A stretch of DNA of 64,000 nucleotides, taken from positions 65,902 to 129,901 of the forward strand of contig VFZN01000003.1 of assembly GCA_016871195.1 (NCBI GenBank), given 5' to 3'. The notes beneath the pieces were generated by a model. The model was not told the origin of the DNA, ran no database searches, and was given only the letters and a program-made list of their open reading frames with translations. Below, piece by piece: positions 30,505-40,717 of the stretch. The stretch is from Acidobacteriota bacterium. Its GTDB lineage: Bacteria; Acidobacteriota; Vicinamibacteria; Vicinamibacterales; UBA2999. A program made the position numbers and the translations under genes. The number at the start of each line of letters is the position of its first letter. Position 1 is the first letter of the stretch.

Positions 30505-32313
30505 GTGCGCCCCGCGCTGGTGCGTCTCGAAAACTCCCTCGCCCTGGTGGCGATGAGCGGCATTGTCCTCATTCCGCTGCTGGAGATCGTGCTGCGCAAG
30601 TTCCTCACCACGGGGATCCCCGGCGCGGCGCCGTTCGCCCAGCACCTGACCATGTGGGTGGGGCTGCTCGGGGCGGCCATCGCCGCCCGCGACGGCAAGC
30701 TGCTGTCGCTGGCCACCGGCGAATTCCTGGCACACAGCCAGACCGCGCACGTTGCCCGCTGGCTGTCCTCGACGGCCGGCGCGGCCGTCTCAGCCATCTT
30801 CACGGTCGGCGCGATCAACCTCGTTGAGCTCGACCTTGCCGAGGGGCTCGAAATCGCTGCAGGCATCCGCGTATGGATGGCCGACCTCATCATGCCGGCC
30901 ACCTTTGCCCTGATCACGGCCCGGCTGGCCTGGGGGGCGTCCACCTCTCCGATCGGACGCGTCACCGCCCTGATGGGCCCGGCCGCCGGCATCTGGCTGG
31001 CAACCCATCCCGAACTGCTCGACGGGGCCTCGCCCTGGCCGCTCATTTCGGTGCTGGTGGTCGCAGCGATTCTCGGCGCACCGATTTTCGTGCTGCTTGG
31101 TGGGGCCGGGGCCATCTTCTTCATGAGCCAGGGCAGCAAGCCCACCGTGCTGCTGATCACCGCCTATCAGGAACTGACGGGCTCGGCCGGCCTGGCAGCC
31201 ATTCCCCTGTTCACGCTGGCCGGCTACCTCCTGGCCGAGGGGCGTTCGTCCGAGCGGCTGCTGCGCCTGTTCCGCGCCCTGTTCGGCTGGCTGCCCGGTG
31301 GTACCGCCGTCGCGACCGCCACCCTGTGCGCGTTCTTCACGCTGCTGACGGGCGGCTCCGGTGTCACCATTCTCGCGCTCGGCGGCCTGCTGCTGCCGGC
31401 CATGGTGAAGGACGGCTACAGCGAGCGCTTCTCCATCGGCATGCTGACCTCCGCCGGGTCACTCGGGCTGCTGTTTCCCCTGTCGCTGCCGCTCATCCTC
31501 TACGCCATCATCGCCAACCTGTCGATGGAAGACCTCTTCATCGGCGGGGCCTTGCCGGGCCTCATCATGCTGGCCATGCTGGCCACCTACGGCGTTCGCG
31601 AAGCCCTCCAGCAAGGGGCCCATCGCGCGCCGTTCGCCGTCCGCGAAGCCCTCGGCGCGCTCTGGGAAGCCAAGTGGGAAATCGGCCTCCCGGTCGTCGT
31701 CATGACCGCGCTCCTCGGTGGCTATGCCACGCCGGTGGAATCCGCCGCGGTGGCCGCCCTCTACGCCTTCATCATGCAGCGCTTCGTACACCGCGATTTG
31801 CCCACCATGGGCGATATTGTGCGGGTCAGCGGCGACTCCGTCGGTCTGGTGGGTGGCGTGCTCATCATTCTGGCCGTGGCCGTCGGACTGACCAACTACA
31901 TGATCAATGCGCAGGTGCCCGACGCCCTGATCACCTGGACCACGGCGCATGTGTCCTCACCGCTGATGTTCCTCCTGGCCCTCAACGTGTTCCTCCTCGT
32001 CGTGGGCTGCCTGATGGACATCTTCTCGGCCATTGTCGTCGTCGTGCCGCTGATTACCGGCGTCGCCGAGTTCTACCAGGTCAATCCGATTCACCTCGGG
32101 ATCATCTTCGTCGCCAACCTCGAACTGGGTTACCTGACGCCCCCCCTCGGCCTGAACCTGCTGGTGGCCTCGGTACGCTTCAACCGGCCGGCGCTCTCCG
32201 TGATGCGCGCCGCCCTGCCGATGCTGCTCATCCTCACCATCGGGGTGCTGCTCATCACGTATGTGCCGTGGCTGACGCTGGCCCCGCTGCAGTGGCTCGG
32301 GCGCCTGCCGTAA
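30505..32313 (+). CDS. TRAP transporter fused small/large permease (DctQ-DctM)
   Basis: N-terminal DctQ segment (LLEIVLRKFL...QHLTMWVGLLGAAIAARDGKLL) followed by DctM (FFTLLTGGSGVTILALGGLLLPAM...NPIHLGIIFVANLELGYLTPPLGLNLLVAS). Confidence 0.93.
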   Translation: MRPALVRLENSLALVAMSGIVLIPLLEIVLRKFLTTGIPGAAPFAQHLTMWVGLLGAAIAARDGKLLSLATGEFLAHSQTAHVARWLSSTAGAAVSAIFTVGAINLVELDLAEGLEIAAGIRVWMADLIMPATFALITARLAWGASTSPIGRVTALMGPAAGIWLATHPELLDGASPWPLISVLVVAAILGAPIFVLLGGAGAIFFMSQGSKPTVLLITAYQELTGSAGLAAIPLFTLAGYLLAEGRSSERLLRLFRALFGWLPGGTAVATATLCAFFTLLTGGSGVTILALGGLLLPAMVKDGYSERFSIGMLTSAGSLGLLFPLSLPLILYAIIANLSMEDLFIGGALPGLIMLAMLATYGVREALQQGAHRAPFAVREALGALWEAKWEIGLPVVVMTALLGGYATPVESAAVAALYAFIMQRFVHRDLPTMGDIVRVSGDSVGLVGGVLIILAVAVGLTNYMINAQVPDALITWTTAHVSSPLMFLLALNVFLLVVGCLMDIFSAIVVVVPLITGVAEFYQVNPIHLGIIFVANLELGYLTPPLGLNLLVASVRFNRPALSVMRAALPMLLILTIGVLLITYVPWLTLAPLQWLGRLP

Positions 32314-32368
32314 GGGCTGGCGGAGGAGGCGGCACCGGCGCACGACGCCGGCGCGCGGACGGCTGCGG

Positions 32369-33364
32369 TCAGCCGCGGGGCGTGATGTAGATTTTCCCGG
32401 CGCTCGTAGACGCCAGCAGGGTCGGCAGCTGCTGTGCCGCCGCCTCGAGCGGCACGCGGGCCTGAGCGACGCTCCGCAGGTCCGAAGACAGCAACGCCGA
32501 GGCCTCTCGCAGGCGCCACGCGATGCGCGCGAGCCCCAGGGGACTCCGGTTCCGAAATTCCTGCGAGAGCCAGTAGCCGGCCACCGTCTGCTGTCGGAAG
32601 ATCAGGTCGCCCGGCTCCACCCGAGACGGAGTGCCCGCCAGCGCCCCATAGACGGCGATCGTGCTCCCCCGGGGCAATCCTGTCGCCAGCCAGCCAGTCA
32701 TCGGTCCCCCCACCGCGTCGACGGCCCACGTGGCGCCCACCTCCCGCGTCGCGGCATGGAGCGCCTCATGGAAGTCGGGCGCGCTGCTGTCGAGGACCCG
32801 GGACGCGCCCTCGCGTTGCAGGGCCTCCACGAGGGCCGGGCGATGCACGATGTTGATGAGCGGGAAGCCGTGGCGCACGGCCAGGCGCATGATCATGCGC
32901 CCCACCTGCGACGCCGCGGCCGTCTGCACCATGGCTCGGTGCTGCCGCTGCCGGACCGGGCGCACGAGCGCCAGCGCCGTCAACGGATTCACCAGCGCCG
33001 ACGCGGCTGACACATCGTCCACAGGGTCGGGCACGCGGAGCGTCTCGAGGGCGTTGAGCACGACATACTCTGCCCAAAATCCCTGGCGCCCCTGAACCGC
33101 ACCAGCGACGCGCGCCCCGAGCAAACGCCGCGCTAGCAGGCCACCACCGGCGTCGACGACCACACCGCAGCCCTCGAATCCGGGGATGACGGGCAAGGGC
33201 GGCGGGGTGCCGTATCGGCCCTCGCAGTAGAGGACGTCGGAGGGATTGACCGGCGAACAGATGACACGCACGAGGACCTGACCGCGCCCAGCTACGGGCG
33301 CAGGCACCTCGTCCACGCGGAGACTCGCGACGCCACCGGTGGCATGCAGTCGAAGGGCGCGCAT
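32369..33364 (-). CDS. zinc-type alcohol dehydrogenase/quinone oxidoreductase family protein
   Basis: CSPVNPSDVLYCEGRYGTPPPLPVIPGFEGCGVVVDAG; MDR fold. Confidence 0.9.
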   Translation of the reverse strand: MRALRLHATGGVASLRVDEVPAPVAGRGQVLVRVICSPVNPSDVLYCEGRYGTPPPLPVIPGFEGCGVVVDAGGGLLARRLLGARVAGAVQGRQGFWAEYVVLNALETLRVPDPVDDVSAASALVNPLTALALVRPVRQRQHRAMVQTAAASQVGRMIMRLAVRHGFPLINIVHRPALVEALQREGASRVLDSSAPDFHEALHAATREVGATWAVDAVGGPMTGWLATGLPRGSTIAVYGALAGTPSRVEPGDLIFRQQTVAGYWLSQEFRNRSPLGLARIAWRLREASALLSSDLRSVAQARVPLEAAAQQLPTLLASTSAGKIYITPRG

Positions 33365-33376
33365 GGGCGGTTGTTG

Positions 33377-34198
33377 CTAGCGGCGCGGTTCGAACCGTAC
33401 CCGGAACAGGCGGGGCCATAGCTTCCCGGTGATGAGGAACGTGCCATCGGCGGGGTCATGCGCAATGCCGTTCAGCACGTCCACCCCCAGGCGGTCCATG
33501 GGGCCAAGCAGCCCGGTCGCATCGATGCGCGCGGTCACGCGGCCCGTCGCCGCCTCGATTTTCACGATGGTGTCGGTGGTCCACACGTTGGCGTAGACAT
33601 CCCCTCCCACGCACTCCAGTTCGTTCAATCGCTCGACCGGGGCCCCATCCTGCACCACGCGGATGGCTCGTCGCACGGCAAACGTCTGGGGGTCACGCTC
33701 GGTGAGCGTCGCGCTACCGTCGCTCATGAACAGGGCGCGTCCCGAGTAACAGAGGCCCCATCCCTCACCTGTGTACGAGAACTCCCCGGTGCGCGCGAGT
33801 GTCTGGCGGTCGTACACAAACGCGAGGCCGTGCTGCCAGGTCAATTGCAGCAGACGCGGTCCCACGTCGGCGAGGCCTTCAGCAAAGTAGGGGGCGGCCA
33901 CCTGCACCTGACGCACCACCTGGCCGGTCCGGGGATTCACGATGCGCAGCGACGACTGGCCCACCAGGCCGGTGCTCTCGTACAGCACCCCGTCGCGCAA
34001 CACCAGACCCTGCGTGAACGCGCGCCTGTCGTGGGGATAGGTTTCCACCACTCGGGGCACCAGCGTGGGCACGGCCGATGACGCCACCCCGGGCGTGGTC
34101 TGCCCGCCCCGCATGGCCAGAAGTCCCGCCCCTGCCGCAGCCAGGGCGACAGCAGCGACAAGAAAGACACTCCCGTGGAGCAGTGGACGCGCGGGCAT
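33377..34198 (-). CDS. glutaminyl-peptide cyclotransferase (glutamine cyclotransferase family)
   Basis: YPHDRRAFTQGLVLRDGVLYESTGLVGQSSLR; ERLNELECVGGDVYANVW; DVLNGIAHDPADGTFLITGKLWPRLF. Confidence 0.93.
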   Translation of the reverse strand: MPARPLLHGSVFLVAAVALAAAGAGLLAMRGGQTTPGVASSAVPTLVPRVVETYPHDRRAFTQGLVLRDGVLYESTGLVGQSSLRIVNPRTGQVVRQVQVAAPYFAEGLADVGPRLLQLTWQHGLAFVYDRQTLARTGEFSYTGEGWGLCYSGRALFMSDGSATLTERDPQTFAVRRAIRVVQDGAPVERLNELECVGGDVYANVWTTDTIVKIEAATGRVTARIDATGLLGPMDRLGVDVLNGIAHDPADGTFLITGKLWPRLFRVRFEPRR

Positions 34199-35143
34199 CT
34201 ATCGGAGGGTGAAGCTGAGTTCGATGGTGACCAGCACAGGCACCGGCTGCCCCTGCCTGGTGCCCGGCGCAAAACGCCAGCCCCGTGCGGCCTTGATGGC
34301 TTCCTGGTCGAGTCCGAAAATCGGGTCGAGTGACTTGGTGACGCGCACGTCACCGACCGTCCCGTCCGGCATCACGAAGCACTCGAGCCACACGGTGCCC
34401 TGCACCTTGGCGCGCATGGCGTCGGCGGTGTACTGCGGCTTGACCTCTCGAAGCACACGGGGGGTGGTCACGCCGGAGCCTGGGCGATAGACGCCGCCCC
34501 CCGTTCCGCCGCCGCGTCCCTCACCCAGCCCCGAGCCCTGACCCGACCCGACGCCGGCTCCACTACCTGTGCCCGCTCCGGTGCCCGTGCCCGAGCCGAG
34601 GGACTCGGCCGACACGTTCGGGGTTTCAATGGCGCCCGGCAGCATCTGCTGGGCCGCCGCCATGTTCATGGCGGGAATGCTGAGGGCCTCGAGGGGCGGT
34701 GGCTCTGGCTCGACCTTGGGCGGCGGGGTCTCGGCCGGCTTGGGCGCCACCGGCACGGTCAGTCGGTCGCGGCCTGGCAGTTCGGCGCGCCGTGGCGGTG
34801 CCTCGGTGCGGTTGCCCCCGCCCCCGCCTCCCCCACCCGGACCTGGCTCGGCAATCCAGATGAGCCGGTCGAGGGACATGGGCGGCGCCTGCTCGACAGG
34901 CGCCGGTTCCGGGGCGTAGCGCATCACGACCACACCCAACAGCACCATCAGCAGATGCAGCACCGTCGACCCGAGGGCGGCCACCCGTGACTGGCGCTGC
35001 TCGAACGAGAAGCGCACCTCGACGGGACGGTCGGCCCTGACGTGCAGGCGCCCATCAGTGGCGGGAGGAATGGGCGTGGTCGAAGACGACATCGCAGTGG
35101 GAGTCAGCATGGTCATTGTGACTGACGCTCCCCCGGGAGACAA
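34199..35143 (-). CDS. energy transducer TonB family protein (start uncertain)
   Basis: N-terminal TM, Pro/Gly-rich linker, C-terminal TonB domain (VKPQYTADAMRAKVQGTVWLECFVMPDGTVGDVRV). Confidence 0.88.
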   Translation of the reverse strand: MSPGGASVTMTMLTPTAMSSSTTPIPPATDGRLHVRADRPVEVRFSFEQRQSRVAALGSTVLHLLMVLLGVVVMRYAPEPAPVEQAPPMSLDRLIWIAEPGPGGGGGGGGNRTEAPPRRAELPGRDRLTVPVAPKPAETPPPKVEPEPPPLEALSIPAMNMAAAQQMLPGAIETPNVSAESLGSGTGTGAGTGSGAGVGSGQGSGLGEGRGGGTGGGVYRPGSGVTTPRVLREVKPQYTADAMRAKVQGTVWLECFVMPDGTVGDVRVTKSLDPIFGLDQEAIKAARGWRFAPGTRQGQPVPVLVTIELSFTLR

Positions 35144-35240
35144 GCCGGGGTTCTGAGGGATATGACGCCCGGAAGCCGGCGCGGGCTTCAGTGCTACAAT
35201 CGCCTCAGCCCCGACGGGCAGACGAGGAGCACTTCAGACC

Positions 35241-35417
35241 ATGCAGACCCTTTCATTGCTGGGACCGCTCGGCCCCATGGAAATGATCATCATCCTGGCC
35301 ATCGTGGTGCTGATTTTCGGCGCCAATCGACTGCCTGAACTGGGTCGAGGCATCGGCGCAGGCATCAAGAACTTCAAGACGTCCATGCGCGACAGTCAGG
35401 ACACCGAAAAGAAGTAG
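35241..35417 (+). CDS. tatA: Sec-independent protein translocase TatA/E (58 aa, below ORF-track cutoff)
   Basis: My translation: [58 protein letters not shown]; [14 protein letters not shown] motif. Confidence 0.93.
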   Translation: MQTLSLLGPLGPMEMIIILAIVVLIFGANRLPELGRGIGAGIKNFKTSMRDSQDTEKK

Positions 35418-35425
35418 CGCGTTGT

Positions 35426-37324
35426 CTAGAGCAGCACGCGGTGCTCGCCCATGCGCCGCGTGATGCGTTCCCGGTCGAGATACTCGAGCAACGGGATCGC
35501 AAACTTCCGCGTGATGCCGTAGCGGTCTTTCACGTACGCGACATCGATCGTCACTCGCCCCCCGGGCGTCTTCCCTTTCAACTCCGCGAGATCCGCCTTG
35601 AGCCGTTCAAGGGCCGACGGATGCACGACCAGCGGCTCGACCTTCACAAGCCGCTTCTGCCGCAACAAATAGGCGACGGCCGCCTCGACGCCCGTCGCAG
35701 CCATGGCCAGGGACGCCGCCACTGAAGCGGTGTCAGGCGGCGTGAGTCCGGCCGCGGCATAGGCATCCTCGAGACGACGCAAGCCCTCCTCGCCCCCTGG
35801 GATGGCGACCCGGAACTCGCGCAGCGCCACGCGGTCACGGTCGACAAGCACCCCGCTGCCTGACAGCATGGCCATCAGGTGATCGAAGACGGCCGGCGGG
35901 GCCGTCGGCATCACCAGCACGCGCAGCGCCTCGCGCGGCATGCCCTCACTCATGGGCGAGGCGACATGGAACGCCTTGACGGCCTCCACCAGCCGCGCGC
36001 GGCCACGGGTCAGGGCCTCGACGGCGATCACACGGTCACCGACCGTCTGCACCGTGCCTGCGCTGCCGAGTGCCGCCGTCTGCGCCGCGACCATCGGGGG
36101 TGTCACTCCCGTGCGGGCCACCAGATGTTCCCGCGACAGGCCGGTCAGGTCGGCCTCGCGCACCAGACTCGCGATCAGATCTGCGCCAGCGACGGCGGCC
36201 AACTGCTCGAGGCGCTGCGTCCCGCGCGACGTGCGCACGCCGATCGCCCGAGGCCATGGGTCAATCACCGTGGCCGCCCCGATGGTGACCATGGGTGAGT
36301 AGCTGCGCAGGATCAGCCGGTCACCCCGCGAGACGACGAGCGGCGCATCGAGGCGCAGACGTGCCAGCGCCCGACTGCCGGGGGCGACGTCCCGTTGATC
36401 CTCGCCCGCGAGGGTGACGCGGCCCAGCACCTCGGTGGTGCCATGGTGCACGTGCAGCCGACTGCCGTGCATCAGCCGCGGGGCGTCCGGCAGCACCTCG
36501 AGTGCCACATCCACCCGCCGACTGGCGAGCCACACGCCAGGGGACATCAGCGACCGTCCCCTCGCCACGGCGTCCAGCTGGTCACCGGTCACGTTGACGG
36601 CCGTGCGCTGCCCGGCCGCCGCGAGATCCACCGATTGGCCGTGCACCTGAAGGCCGCGCACCCGCACACGTGCCGCTCCCGGCGCGACCTCGAGCTCGTC
36701 ACCGACGTGCACCGTGCCCGACAAGAGCGTGCCCGTCACCACCGTCCCGAACCCGTGCACCGTGAACACGCGATCGATGGGCAGCCGCACGCGGCCATCG
36801 GCCGCACGGGGTTCCATCTGCGCCGCCGCCTGGACAAGCACAGCCTGCAGCGTCTCGAGGCCTTCACCCGTACGGGCCGACACGGTGACGACCGGCTGAC
36901 CTTCGAGGAACGATCCGTGGACAAGGTCAGCCACTTCCAGCGCCACCAGCGCCCGCGTGTCGTCGTCGGCGAGGTCTGCACGCGTGATGACGACACAGCC
37001 GGCGCCTACGCCCAGCAGGCGGCAGATATCGAAATGCTCGCGCGTCTGGGGCATCACGCTCTCGTCTGCCGCCACCACCAGCATCACGAAGTCGACCCCC
37101 CCCACACCCGCCAGCATCGTCCGCACGAAACGCTCGTGACCGGGTACGTCCACGAAGGCCACCTGGTGTCCCCCGATGTCGGCATGCGCAAAGCCGAGTT
37201 CGATGCTGATCCCTCGGGCCTGCTCCTCCTTCAGGCGGTCGGGGTCGATGCCGGTGAGCGCTCGCACCAGCGTGCTCTTGCCGTGGTCGATATGCCCGGC
37301 GGTGCCGACGATGAAGCGGGTCAT
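35426..37324 (-). CDS. selB: selenocysteine-specific translation elongation factor SelB
   Basis: [59 protein letters not shown]-terminal winged helices. Confidence 0.95.
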   Translation of the reverse strand: MTRFIVGTAGHIDHGKSTLVRALTGIDPDRLKEEQARGISIELGFAHADIGGHQVAFVDVPGHERFVRTMLAGVGGVDFVMLVVAADESVMPQTREHFDICRLLGVGAGCVVITRADLADDDTRALVALEVADLVHGSFLEGQPVVTVSARTGEGLETLQAVLVQAAAQMEPRAADGRVRLPIDRVFTVHGFGTVVTGTLLSGTVHVGDELEVAPGAARVRVRGLQVHGQSVDLAAAGQRTAVNVTGDQLDAVARGRSLMSPGVWLASRRVDVALEVLPDAPRLMHGSRLHVHHGTTEVLGRVTLAGEDQRDVAPGSRALARLRLDAPLVVSRGDRLILRSYSPMVTIGAATVIDPWPRAIGVRTSRGTQRLEQLAAVAGADLIASLVREADLTGLSREHLVARTGVTPPMVAAQTAALGSAGTVQTVGDRVIAVEALTRGRARLVEAVKAFHVASPMSEGMPREALRVLVMPTAPPAVFDHLMAMLSGSGVLVDRDRVALREFRVAIPGGEEGLRRLEDAYAAAGLTPPDTASVAASLAMAATGVEAAVAYLLRQKRLVKVEPLVVHPSALERLKADLAELKGKTPGGRVTIDVAYVKDRYGITRKFAIPLLEYLDRERITRRMGEHRVLL

Positions 37325-39429
37325 CGCGACTTCTTGCGCTGCGCCCGCTCGCGCCGGCCTGGGCGGGCGGCACGCCGGCGACGGCGTTCCTCCGGCGTCC
37401 CCTTGCGCTGCTCTTTCTTGCGGACAGCGGTACTGCGCGGCTGACGTGTGCGACGAGGCTCGCGGTCGAGCGTGTCGAGGATCGCGTCGATCGCCAGGTC
37501 AATCATTCGGCGCTCGACATCGACGCGGGCCACCTGCACGCGGACGTGATCGCCCAACTGAAACACCCGGTGCGTGCGCTCACCCACCAGACGATGGCTG
37601 CCCTCGGTGAACCGGTAATAGTCGTCGGCGAGGGTCGAGATGTGCACGAGGCCTTCGACGTAGTGCTCCACCAGTTCGACGAACAACCCGAAGGCCGTGA
37701 CGCCGGTCACGTAGCCGTCGTAAATCTCACCGACCTTGTCGGCCATGAACCGGACTTTCTTCCACTGCACCAGCTCGCGCTCGGCCTCGTCGGCCCGACG
37801 TTCGCGCTCGCTGGTGTGCCGCCCGATCTCGGGCAGGGCCAGCGCCAGCGCAGTGCGACGTTCGGCCGTCACCGTCGTATGACGCAGCTCGCGCAGCGTG
37901 CGATGGACGACAAGATCGGGATACCGGCGGATGGGCGAGGTGAAGTGCACGTAGCTCTCGGCCGCCAGACCGAAATGGCCGACATTGGTCGAGTCATAGC
38001 GCGCCTTCTGCATGGTGCGCAGCATCAGGAAGGCAATGGGCCGTGCGACCGGCGACCCGGCCATTCGTCGCACCAGCGCCTGAAAGTGCGCTGGCTTCAC
38101 GCCCGTTATCGGGGCGTCAAGTGTGAATCCGAGACGGGAAATGAACGATTCAAACTCTTCCACCTTGGCGGCTTCCGGCGTTTCGTGGATGCGATACAGC
38201 GTGGGCATACCCGCCTGTTCGAGATGCTGCGCGACCGTCTGGTTAGCCAGTAGCATGAACTCCTCGATCATCTTGTGCGCCACATTCCGCTCGGAGGCGA
38301 CGATGTCGATCACCAGGCCCTCGGTGTCGAGAATCACTTCGGGCTTGGGCAGGTCAAAGTCAACCGAGCCACGGCGGTGACGGCTGGCCGCGAGCACGCC
38401 GTGCAGTTCGTGCATCAGTTCGAACAGCGGCACGAGCGGGGCATACTGCGCACGCACCTCGGGGTCACGCGCCGCAACGATGGCATTGACCGTCGTGTAG
38501 GTCATGCGCGCATCACTGCGGATGACCCCGTCGTGTATCTCGTAACGCACCACGCGGCCGTCAGCGGTCACCTCCATGAGGCACGACTGGACGAGACGGT
38601 CGACGTGAGGCTTGAGCGAGCAGACCCCCGTCGCCAGCGCCTCGGGAAACATGTGGACGGCCCGCTCGGGAAAATACACGGAGGTCCCGCGGTCATAGCC
38701 GCTGCGGTCAAGGGCTGTACCTTCGTGCACATAGTGCGCAACGTCGGCAATGTGCACGCCCAGCCAGTAGTGGCCGTTGGCGAGCCGCTCCAGCGAAATG
38801 GCATCGTCGAAATCGCGCGCATGCTCTCCGTCGATCGTCGCCACGGGACGGTCGCGAAAATCGGTGCGCCCCGTGATGTCGGCGGGCGTCACCAGGGTCG
38901 GCAGTGCCTCGGCCGCTGCCACCGCCTCGGGGGGATGGGCCTCGATGATGCCGTGCTTCCGGAGAATGATGGAGGTGTCGACGCCCGGGGTGTCGATGTC
39001 GCCCAGAACCTCAGCGACCTCGCCCCTCGGCGGCTGCCCCACGGCGGCGTGCCTCGTGATGGTCACCAGCACCATCGCCCCGGGCTCGGCGTCGAGCGTC
39101 GCGCCGCGTGGCACCAGCACGTCATCGATGGCACGGCGGTCAAACGGGACGACGTAGGCCTGTCCCGAGCGGTCGCGTTCGAACCGCCCGACGACATCAG
39201 ACACCAGCGCACGCGGGCGTTCGGGCGTGGGCTTGCCGCCCCGGCGGGGAAAAGCATAGAGGTGACCGCGCACCAGCACCAGCGTACCGTCGCCCAGCCA
39301 CTCGCGCAGATAGCGCTTGAACGCCGGTCGCTCGAGCCGGGGAATCTTCAGCACGCGCACTAGCTCATCGGCGCCGACGGGGTGCGTCAGCTTCTGGTGC
39401 AGCAGTGACAGTAGGGTGGCTCGGGTCAT
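37321..39429 (-). CDS. rnr: ribonuclease R
   Basis: IDGEHARDFDDAISLERL; HFTSPIRRYPDLVVHRTL; S1 domain; basic C-terminus. Confidence 0.96.
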   Translation of the reverse strand: MTRATLLSLLHQKLTHPVGADELVRVLKIPRLERPAFKRYLREWLGDGTLVLVRGHLYAFPRRGGKPTPERPRALVSDVVGRFERDRSGQAYVVPFDRRAIDDVLVPRGATLDAEPGAMVLVTITRHAAVGQPPRGEVAEVLGDIDTPGVDTSIILRKHGIIEAHPPEAVAAAEALPTLVTPADITGRTDFRDRPVATIDGEHARDFDDAISLERLANGHYWLGVHIADVAHYVHEGTALDRSGYDRGTSVYFPERAVHMFPEALATGVCSLKPHVDRLVQSCLMEVTADGRVVRYEIHDGVIRSDARMTYTTVNAIVAARDPEVRAQYAPLVPLFELMHELHGVLAASRHRRGSVDFDLPKPEVILDTEGLVIDIVASERNVAHKMIEEFMLLANQTVAQHLEQAGMPTLYRIHETPEAAKVEEFESFISRLGFTLDAPITGVKPAHFQALVRRMAGSPVARPIAFLMLRTMQKARYDSTNVGHFGLAAESYVHFTSPIRRYPDLVVHRTLRELRHTTVTAERRTALALALPEIGRHTSERERRADEAERELVQWKKVRFMADKVGEIYDGYVTGVTAFGLFVELVEHYVEGLVHISTLADDYYRFTEGSHRLVGERTHRVFQLGDHVRVQVARVDVERRMIDLAIDAILDTLDREPRRTRQPRSTAVRKKEQRKGTPEERRRRRAARPGRRERAQRKKSR

Positions 39430-40709
39430 GGATGCACCAGCAGGATCTGCACGTCGCCGACATTGGTATCGGTAGGGCCAGTGCGAATCACCTGAGACAA
39501 GGGCTCGAAAAATCGCAGCGAATCGTTCTGGGCCAGGTAGTGCTCCGGGGCGTGCAGGCCGAGTGCTTCCGCATGCGTGCGGGTGGTGCTGTCGGCCCAA
39601 GCCCCGGCGACCCCGCTGCTGCCATCGACGCCATCGGTGCCGAGACTGGCCACAAGCGTGTCCGGCTGGTCGGCGACGGCGCCGACCAGCGCAAGCACAA
39701 ACTCGAGATTGCGACCACCCCGGCCTGTCCCTGTGACCGTCACCGTGGTTTCACCCGAAGACAGCACGCACACGCGACCGCCGTGCGCCGTGGCGGCGGC
39801 CCGCGCCGTGATCCACCACTGGAGGGCAGACTGCCGCGCCTCTCCAGTGACCCGCTCCGGAAGGATGATCGTCGCGAATCCGGAGGCACGGGCCGCCGCC
39901 GCGGCTGATGCGACCGCATCGGCCGCACGCCCTACCACCGCGCCGCGGGTGCGCGCCATAGCCGCGTCGCCGGGTTTGGGTGTGTCGGGAATGCGACCGG
40001 CCACGCCGTCTTCCACTGCACGTGCCACTGACGGCGGCATGCGTGGCCACACCTGTCGGCGCGTCAGCATGTCCGCCACGTCATGCCATGAGGTCGGGTC
40101 GGGCATGCCAGGCCCGGATCCGATGACATGGAGGTCGTCACCCACCACATCAGACAACGCGCACGTGGTCACTTCTGCCCGACAGACCGCCACGAGGCGA
40201 CCGCCTTTCACGGCGGACAGGTGGCGGCGCAGCGCATTGAGTTCGTGAATGTCGGCACCCTCCAGCATGAGGGCGCGTGTGGCGGCCTGCTTGTCCTGGA
40301 GCGAGACGCCGGGAATTGGTGCGGCCATCAGGGCGGAGGCTCCCCCCGACACCAGCAGCAGCAGGTGGTCCGACGGCGACAGGGCTGACACGCGTGCCTG
40401 TGCAAGTCGGCCGGCCTCGAGGCTGCGTTCGTCCGGATACGGGTGCCCGGCCTCACACCATGCCACATGCCCGGGCAAATCGGCCGGGCGATACGTGCCG
40501 ATGACCAGGGCGGAGGCCACAGCGACCTCAGGCCGCTGCAGCAACGCGGCGGTCATCGCCGGGGCGGCCTTTCCCACGGCAATCACGTGCAGGGGGGCGG
40601 ACGAGAGGCGTTCGCCGAGACCCGGAAGCGCGAGGGCACGCGCGACCAGTCGACCGGGCGCCACGCCGTCGAGGGCCGCGGAGAATATCGGTTGCAGAGA
40701 GATTGTCAG
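39426..40709 (-). CDS. glycerate 2-kinase / hydroxypyruvate reductase (DUF4147-MOFRL); N-terminus appears to extend to a CTG at 40709
   Basis: VIAVGKAAPAMTAALL, LLLVSGGASALMAAP, LSSGETTVTVTGTGRGGRNLEFVLA, SLGTDGVDGSSGVAGA; open frame LTISLQPIFSAALDG upstream of GTG 40664. Confidence 0.88.
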   Translation of the reverse strand: MTISLQPIFSAALDGVAPGRLVARALALPGLGERLSSAPLHVIAVGKAAPAMTAALLQRPEVAVASALVIGTYRPADLPGHVAWCEAGHPYPDERSLEAGRLAQARVSALSPSDHLLLLVSGGASALMAAPIPGVSLQDKQAATRALMLEGADIHELNALRRHLSAVKGGRLVAVCRAEVTTCALSDVVGDDLHVIGSGPGMPDPTSWHDVADMLTRRQVWPRMPPSVARAVEDGVAGRIPDTPKPGDAAMARTRGAVVGRAADAVASAAAAARASGFATIILPERVTGEARQSALQWWITARAAATAHGGRVCVLSSGETTVTVTGTGRGGRNLEFVLALVGAVADQPDTLVASLGTDGVDGSSGVAGAWADSTTRTHAEALGLHAPEHYLAQNDSLRFFEPLSQVIRTGPTDTNVGDVQILLVHP

Positions 40710-40717
40710 GATGAAAC

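Noticed and set aside
30873-32390. 505-aa plus-strand ORF in another frame of the DctQM gene
   Set aside because: Arg/Pro/His-rich off-frame translation; the in-frame DctQM protein explains the region.
35144-35240. Possible tRNA-Sec gene near selB
   Set aside because: No cloverleaf or UCA anticodon context found; the region fits a tatA upstream promoter (TGCTACAAT extended -10).
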